The notes beneath the pieces are model-generated. The model made no database searches. It was not told the origin of the DNA and saw only the letters and a program-made list of their open reading frames with translations. A stretch of 63,734 nucleotides of DNA from the NCBI GenBank assembly GCA_045541475.1, contig JAZQJI010000038.1, forward strand, positions 1 through 63,734. Direction: 5' to 3'. This stretch comes from RGIG3077 sp045541475. GTDB taxonomy: Bacteria; Bacillota; Clostridia; Oscillospirales; Ruminococcaceae. A program made the translations under genes and the position numbers. Shown here piece by piece: positions 59,608-63,734 of this stretch (its first letter is position 1; each line of letters begins with the position of its first letter).

Positions 59608-60246
59608 TCAGTTTTCTTTCTCAATTCTCTCCAAACGGCGTTTTTCTTTATTCTCAGCTCTTTTCACAGTTGCGTCATAGCTGAAATATTGAGCAACACA
59701 AAGCAGTACCTGAAACAGCACGGCTATGCCTGTCGGATAATGTCGAGATTTGTAAATGTCAGAAAGCATCTGAAATTCATTATCAGAAAGTGCAAGAGCA
59801 TCAACCACAGCGCACATCCCATTAACAATAACAAACACAGCTATCATTCCTGCCACGCCGAGAATGACGGAAGGTATGTTGACTTTTTTTAGAGCCAGAA
59901 TAGCCGCAAGTATAACAACACCGGTTGCAACAAGCAAGGGTATTCCGTATTTGTTAAGTTCGCTTTCCATTTGTATGGTCATGCCGATACCGGCAGTAAT
60001 ATTCATAAACACACTGTAAATACAAGTTAGAATAATCATAACAATGCGCAAAAACCCTCTCAGCACTTTTCCTCGCATTGCCTGCTTATCAGTAATTATG
60101 CGCTTAACGGGTTTACTCTTACTTCCCGAAAGAAAGCTTTGCAATGCATCTTCGTCAACAGCAGCTGCCGCTGAAATATCAACATCATTAAAAGTTTGCT
60201 TTTTATTGTTTGCAGCTTTTCTTTTGTATTTATTCTTTTTACTCAT
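59608..60246 (-). CDS. Hypothetical membrane protein
   Basis: A 212-residue protein with a basic N-terminus (SKKNKYKRKAANNKKQ), about four membrane spans (VLRGFLRIVMIILTCIYSVF, YGIPLLVATGVVILAAILAL, IPSVILGVAGMIAVFVIVNG, GIAVLFQVLLCVAQYFSYDA) and a basic, charged C-terminal tail (ENKEKRRLERIEKEN). I recognise no family. It lies upstream of spo0A on the same strand but 122 bases before the spo0A promoter, so it is a separate unit. Confidence 0.6.
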   Translation of the reverse strand: MSKKNKYKRKAANNKKQTFNDVDISAAAAVDEDALQSFLSGSKSKPVKRIITDKQAMRGKVLRGFLRIVMIILTCIYSVFMNITAGIGMTIQMESELNKYGIPLLVATGVVILAAILALKKVNIPSVILGVAGMIAVFVIVNGMCAVVDALALSDNEFQMLSDIYKSRHYPTGIAVLFQVLLCVAQYFSYDATVKRAENKEKRRLERIEKEN

Positions 60247-60417
60247 TTCGTTGTCCTTATATCATGTATTAACAAAATTCTGTTGTTTTGCAACATACCG
60301 TATTATACCACAGCAGTTATAAAAAATCAATAGTACACAAATTGCTTGATACATTAAACTTATATGTATCAAAATCTGCTTTTTATATTGCTGTTTCAGC
60401 TTAAATTCACATATATG

Positions 60418-60446
60418 TTGACACGCAATAATTATAACAATATAAT
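60418..60446 (+). promoter_or_regulatory. Consensus promoter of the GH43 gene
   Basis: TTGACA (60418-60423), 17-bp spacer, TATAAT (60441-60446); both perfect. The leader is about 80 bases. Confidence 0.8.
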
Positions 60447-60532
60447 AAATTATGATATATGGTGTAATCGTTTTATAACTACCGAAATATTTTTTCACCG
60501 GTATTTAACAAAACACAAAAGGGGTATATAAA

Positions 60533-63286
60533 ATGGGATTTAAAAGGTTTATTTCGGCACTTACCGCAGCCTGTGTAATTGCAGCAACAAGCATTAGTGC
60601 AATGCCGATAAAGGCGGCAAATTACAATCGTGTTGCCGTGCATGACCCTTCAATCATCAAGCTTGATGACGGCAGCTACTACATTATCGGTTCGCATTTA
60701 GCGGCTGCGCGTTCAACAAATCTGGGAGATTGGACGTACACGGCAAATTCAAACGCAGGCACTAAGTATACTACGTTTTTTAACAATATCTACACAGATC
60801 TTGCTGTGCCCTGCTCATGGTCGCAACCTTCAAATGCAAATTATGATCTATCAGGTAATCTATGGGCGCCCGATATAGTTTATAATGATATATTAGGCAA
60901 ATACTGTATGTACCTGAGCGTAAACGGCGACAATTGGAAATCTTCCATTGTAATGTGCACTGCCGATGATATAGACGGACCGTATACATATCAGGGTACA
61001 GTAGTGTATTCGGGCTTTAATCACTCAACAGAAAACAATTACACCAAAACAGATGTTGTGCAGGTTTTAGGCAGCAATCCCGACATAAGCCGTTATCTTG
61101 GCAACAATGGGGAATGGAATGCAAACTATGGTACAAATGCTATTGACCCAGGCGTTTTTTATGACGAAGATGGCAATTTGTGGATGGTTTACGGCTCGTG
61201 GTTCGGGGGATTGTATATGCTTGAGCTTGACGAAAACACCGGTTTGCGTGATTACAGCGTAACCTACACAACACAAACAAATGTTTCCGATGCATACATG
61301 GGCACTAAGGTCGGCGGCGGCTATTGGGTTTCGGGAGAAGCACCGTATATTGAATACATGAAAGCGCCCGACAGCAACAAGGGATATTACTATTTGTTTG
61401 TTTCATACGGTTGCTTTAATAACGACGGTGGATATAATATGCGAATATTCCGCAGCGAAAACCCTGACGGACCTTACGTAGATCAAAACGGCAACAGTTC
61501 CATATATACGGCGGCAACCGATAATATCGGCGGTACGGTCGGGCAAAGACTTATGAGCAACTATCAATGGGATTGCAACGACAGGCCCAACAAGGCACAA
61601 GGCCATAATTCTGTTTTAATGGATGATGACGGAAAACTGTTTGTAATATATCACAACAAATTTAATGATGCTTACGGTTTCCATGAGGTGAGAGTTCACC
61701 AACTTATAATGAATGAAGATGGCTGGCCGGTAGCCACGGCTTACGAATATACAGGCGAAACTTTGTCTGATGTGGGGCACACCATGAACGCCGTTGTCGG
61801 CGATTATGAATTTATCTTCCACAAGCTTAACCAAACAATTGTTGCAGATCAAACTACAAGCGGAAACAACGCTGAGGTTGCGTATTCGCAAAATATTACT
61901 CTCAATGCCGACGGAACCGTAACCGGCGATATTACCGGCACATGGACGATGGACAACGGCTCTGCCAACATGACGCTTGTATATGGCGGAGTAACCTACA
62001 AGGGCAGTTTTATTGTTCAGGCAGATGAATCTTCGGCAATGACACAAAAAATGACCTTTACCGCAACTGGCAACAATACTTGTGTATGGGGCAGCAAGGT
62101 TAACGCATACGATGCTTCGGTTGATAACGTGGACCTTACAAACACTAACAGCAAGCTTGTATACAATTTTAATTCAGCGGCAGGCACGGGAGAAACGGTT
62201 TATCTTTGTGATACCGATCTGTTAAGTGGCGTATCATATAACATTACTAACAAATTCAGCGGCATGGCGCTTGACCTTGCAGGCGGCGCAACTGATGACG
62301 GAACAAATATTCAGCAATGGGGGCTTTCAGGCGGCAGCCATCAGGAATGGAGAATTGTTGCTCAAAGCGACGGCTACTGCAAAATAGTTTCTCTTGCTGA
62401 TGAAAGCAAATGCATTGCAGTTGCAGGCACAGACGCCGCAAACGGACTTAACGTTGAGCTTGCCACGTTCAACGCTGCGGATAATCAGCTTTGGAAAATT
62501 GTGCAGAACGGAACATACTACGGTATTGTTTCAAAATGTTCAAACGATGCTGCCGGACTTGACGTATACGATTGGTCAACCGAAAGCGGCGGAAACATAA
62601 ATCAATGGGAATATTGGGGCGGAGATTGTCAGCTTTGGGATATCTCCCCTGTTTACCCAATGGTTAACGATGGCGATTATACAATAAAAAATATCAACAG
62701 CGGATTATTTATATCTGAAAACGACGGCAATGCTATACAAAGTGATATTAAAACATGGACTTTTACAAAACAAAGCGACAACACTTATACAATACAATCC
62801 GCAGATGGAAAAGCTTTGACTGTTGAAAACGCTTTAACAACAGATGGCGCAAATATTTATCTTGATGAATATAAAGGCGACATCTCGCAAAAATTTATAA
62901 TTCATGTCAACAAGGACGGCTCATACACATTGCTTACAGCTGTTTCAAACGGTGTACGCTGTGCCGATGTTTACGGTATAAGCCTTGAGAACGGCGCTAA
63001 TATCTGCCAGTGGGAGTATTGGGGCGGTGACGGACAAAAATTTGTGCTTGAACCCTATGCAAAATCGGAAACTGAAATTTTGTATGGCGACGCAAACTGC
63101 GATGGCAAAGTAAACGCCATGGATGCCACACTTGTTGCACGATATTCAATTTCAGCTGCTGCACTTTCCGAACAAGGTATTATCAATTCTGATGTAAATC
63201 TTGATGGAAAAATCAACGCTCTCGATGCGACACTGATTGCAAGATATGCAGTAGGTTCAATAAAAAATCTGCCGTATACATCATAA
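60533..63286 (+). CDS. Secreted GH43 endo-arabinanase with ricin-type lectin and dockerin
   Basis: A 917-residue modular enzyme. Residues 1-29 are a signal peptide. The GH43 five-bladed propeller spans about 32-410: Asp 38 in AVHDPSIIKLDDG (base), Asp 205 in NAIDPGVFYDEDG (pKa modulator) and Glu 269 in VSGEAPYIEYM (acid), the pattern of endo-1,5-alpha-L-arabinanases such as Bacillus AbnB. A C-terminal GH43_C2-type beta domain follows (about 425-540). Two ricin-type (RICIN) lectin domains with QW motifs (NIQQWGL, NINQWEYWGGD, NICQWEYWGGD) lie at about 565-845, then a type I dockerin (GDANCDGKVNAMDATLVARY, DVNLDGKINALDATLIARY). It would cut arabinan for the araABD pathway. Confidence 0.92.
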   Translation: MGFKRFISALTAACVIAATSISAMPIKAANYNRVAVHDPSIIKLDDGSYYIIGSHLAAARSTNLGDWTYTANSNAGTKYTTFFNNIYTDLAVPCSWSQPSNANYDLSGNLWAPDIVYNDILGKYCMYLSVNGDNWKSSIVMCTADDIDGPYTYQGTVVYSGFNHSTENNYTKTDVVQVLGSNPDISRYLGNNGEWNANYGTNAIDPGVFYDEDGNLWMVYGSWFGGLYMLELDENTGLRDYSVTYTTQTNVSDAYMGTKVGGGYWVSGEAPYIEYMKAPDSNKGYYYLFVSYGCFNNDGGYNMRIFRSENPDGPYVDQNGNSSIYTAATDNIGGTVGQRLMSNYQWDCNDRPNKAQGHNSVLMDDDGKLFVIYHNKFNDAYGFHEVRVHQLIMNEDGWPVATAYEYTGETLSDVGHTMNAVVGDYEFIFHKLNQTIVADQTTSGNNAEVAYSQNITLNADGTVTGDITGTWTMDNGSANMTLVYGGVTYKGSFIVQADESSAMTQKMTFTATGNNTCVWGSKVNAYDASVDNVDLTNTNSKLVYNFNSAAGTGETVYLCDTDLLSGVSYNITNKFSGMALDLAGGATDDGTNIQQWGLSGGSHQEWRIVAQSDGYCKIVSLADESKCIAVAGTDAANGLNVELATFNAADNQLWKIVQNGTYYGIVSKCSNDAAGLDVYDWSTESGGNINQWEYWGGDCQLWDISPVYPMVNDGDYTIKNINSGLFISENDGNAIQSDIKTWTFTKQSDNTYTIQSADGKALTVENALTTDGANIYLDEYKGDISQKFIIHVNKDGSYTLLTAVSNGVRCADVYGISLENGANICQWEYWGGDGQKFVLEPYAKSETEILYGDANCDGKVNAMDATLVARYSISAAALSEQGIINSDVNLDGKINALDATLIARYAVGSIKNLPYTS

Positions 63287-63290
63287 AACA

Positions 63291-63338
63291 ATTAACGCTT
63301 GCTGTTTTAAAAAAATTACAGCAAGCGTTTTTATTGGT
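63291..63338 (+). terminator. Terminator of the GH43 gene
   Basis: AACGCTTGCTGT / ACAGCAAGCGTT around a T/A-rich loop, then TTTATTGG. Confidence 0.8.
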
Positions 63339-63368
63339 ATAATCACACCACAAATTTTCCTCTATTGC

Positions 63369-63397
63369 TTGACATATTGCAATAATTATGGTATTAT
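63369..63397 (+). promoter_or_regulatory. Promoter facing the tRNA-Leu-derived tandem repeats
   Basis: TTGACA (63369-63374), 17-bp spacer, TATTAT (63392-63397). It lies 31 bases before the first tRNA-like sequence, the usual spacing for a tRNA transcript. Confidence 0.7.
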
Positions 63398-63428
63398 AAT
63401 TTGGTTGATGAGATACTAAATTAAATAT

Positions 63429-63630
63429 GCGGGTGTGGCGGAACTGGCAGCTTTGCGGCTGAGCGCTGCCTGTGGCAGATACAGCGAAGTGAGCAAAGGC
63501 GCAGCGGTCGAAATTATGTGAGCGACTGCGAGCAAATAATTTCGGGCACCGCAAGAGTCCCGCAGAGATAACTGTGCATTTATCCCCTGCAAGCTCTGGC
63601 AGGTTAATTTCAAGAGCAAAAATTTAATAT
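63429..63630 (+). repeat. 202-bp tandem repeat unit 1 with tRNA-Leu 5' end
   Basis: The unit opens with GCGGGTGTGGCGGAACTGGC plus AG, identical in pattern to the acceptor and D-arm half of a bacterial tRNA-Leu. The normal continuation (D-stem closing, anticodon arm, T-arm, CACCCGC end) is absent. Instead there are nested hairpins: CTTTGC (63451) / GCAAAG (63498) enclosing CGCTG/CAGCG, and GCGGTCGAAATTAT (63504-63517) with ATAATTTCG...ACCGC (63536-63552). A CCTGC/GGCAGG stem closes the unit. The next unit repeats it 202 bp later. Confidence 0.8.
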
Positions 63631-63734
63631 GCGGGTGTGGCGGAACTGGCAGCTTTGCGGCTGAGCGCTGCCTGTGGCAGATACAGCGAAGTGAGCAAAG
63701 GCGCAGCGGTCGAAATTATGTGAGCGACTGCGAG
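63631..63734 (+). repeat. Tandem repeat unit 2 (cut by the window edge)
   Basis: The first 104 bases of unit 1 are repeated without a difference, and the window ends inside the second hairpin. More units, or an intact tRNA-Leu, may lie beyond the edge. Confidence 0.8.

Noticed and set aside
63429..63734. tRNA-Leu with a group I intron
   Set aside because: The break is in the D arm rather than the anticodon loop, the 3' half is missing and the unit repeats in tandem.
1..63734. CRISPR array
   Set aside because: No regularly spaced short direct repeats and no cas genes are present; the only tandem repeat is the 202-bp unit at the end.

Overview
The window is chromosomal DNA of a low-GC, anaerobic, spore-forming clostridium, most like a Ruminococcus-type member of the Oscillospiraceae. 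The signs are three secreted proteins with C-terminal type I dockerins, two of them of the Ruminococcus style; Spo0A and a cotJABC spore-coat operon; an IspH-ribosomal S1 fusion; desulfoferrodoxin; a split cobalamin methionine synthase; and two T-box leaders. The genus assignment is inference.

Layout. 1-2.2 kb: a YbjQ protein, then a decayed accessory patch (DUF6809 pseudogene with an internal TGA, and a toxin/immunity-like pair broken by homopolymer-type frameshifts). 2.2-4.4 kb: MATE exporter divergent from an AraC-type regulator. 4.4-10.6 kb: a cellulosomal island with a heparinase II/III-like dockerin protein, a decayed serine recombinase, a small unknown gene and a second dockerin protein of unknown fold, bracketed by two near-identical 128-bp terminator repeats. 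10.7-15.4 kb: AraC regulator divergent from araA-araB-araD. 15.8-16.3 kb: deletion scar with a response-regulator stub. 16.3-22.6 kb: YitT, thioesterase and HD genes facing metF / MetH-activation / metH. 22.6-30.4 kb: two-component system, an HTH membrane protein, aldo-keto reductase, ECF S component, DUF1893, Fe-alcohol dehydrogenase and two small unknown genes. 30.5-34 kb: trpB behind a tryptophan T-box, and a SulP transporter. 34.1-45.4 kb: a long minus-strand housekeeping run (ispH-rpsA, plsC, cmk, HI0933-type flavoprotein, DUF3006, ComEC-like hydrolase, YgiQ, FtsK, UppP). 45.6-51.5 kb: lipoprotein, mntP, cotJABC, BspA-type LRR lipoprotein, glnA, desulfoferrodoxin. 51.6-55.4 kb: nadA-nadB-nadC-niaR. 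55.4-58 kb: an isoleucine-type T-box driving a HTH-cupin-AMP-binding acyl-CoA synthetase. 58.1-60.2 kb: flavin reductase, spo0A with 0A boxes, and a membrane protein. 60.4-63.3 kb: GH43 arabinanase with ricin-type lectin domains and a dockerin. 63.4 kb to the end: a promoter running into 202-bp tandem units, each starting with the 5' part of a tRNA-Leu.

How it fits together. The GH43 arabinanase would release arabino-oligosaccharides outside the cell and araABD would take intracellular L-arabinose to D-xylulose 5-phosphate, although the loci are about 45 kb apart. The NAD operon carries its own repressor gene. The most interesting locus is the AUC-specifier T-box before an acyl-CoA synthetase: it suggests that isoleucine starvation switches on activation of a branched short-chain acid such as 2-methylbutyrate, which rumen-type cellulolytic bacteria are known to carboxylate reductively to isoleucine. 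The synthetase also carries its own HTH and cupin domains, so it may sense its ligand directly.
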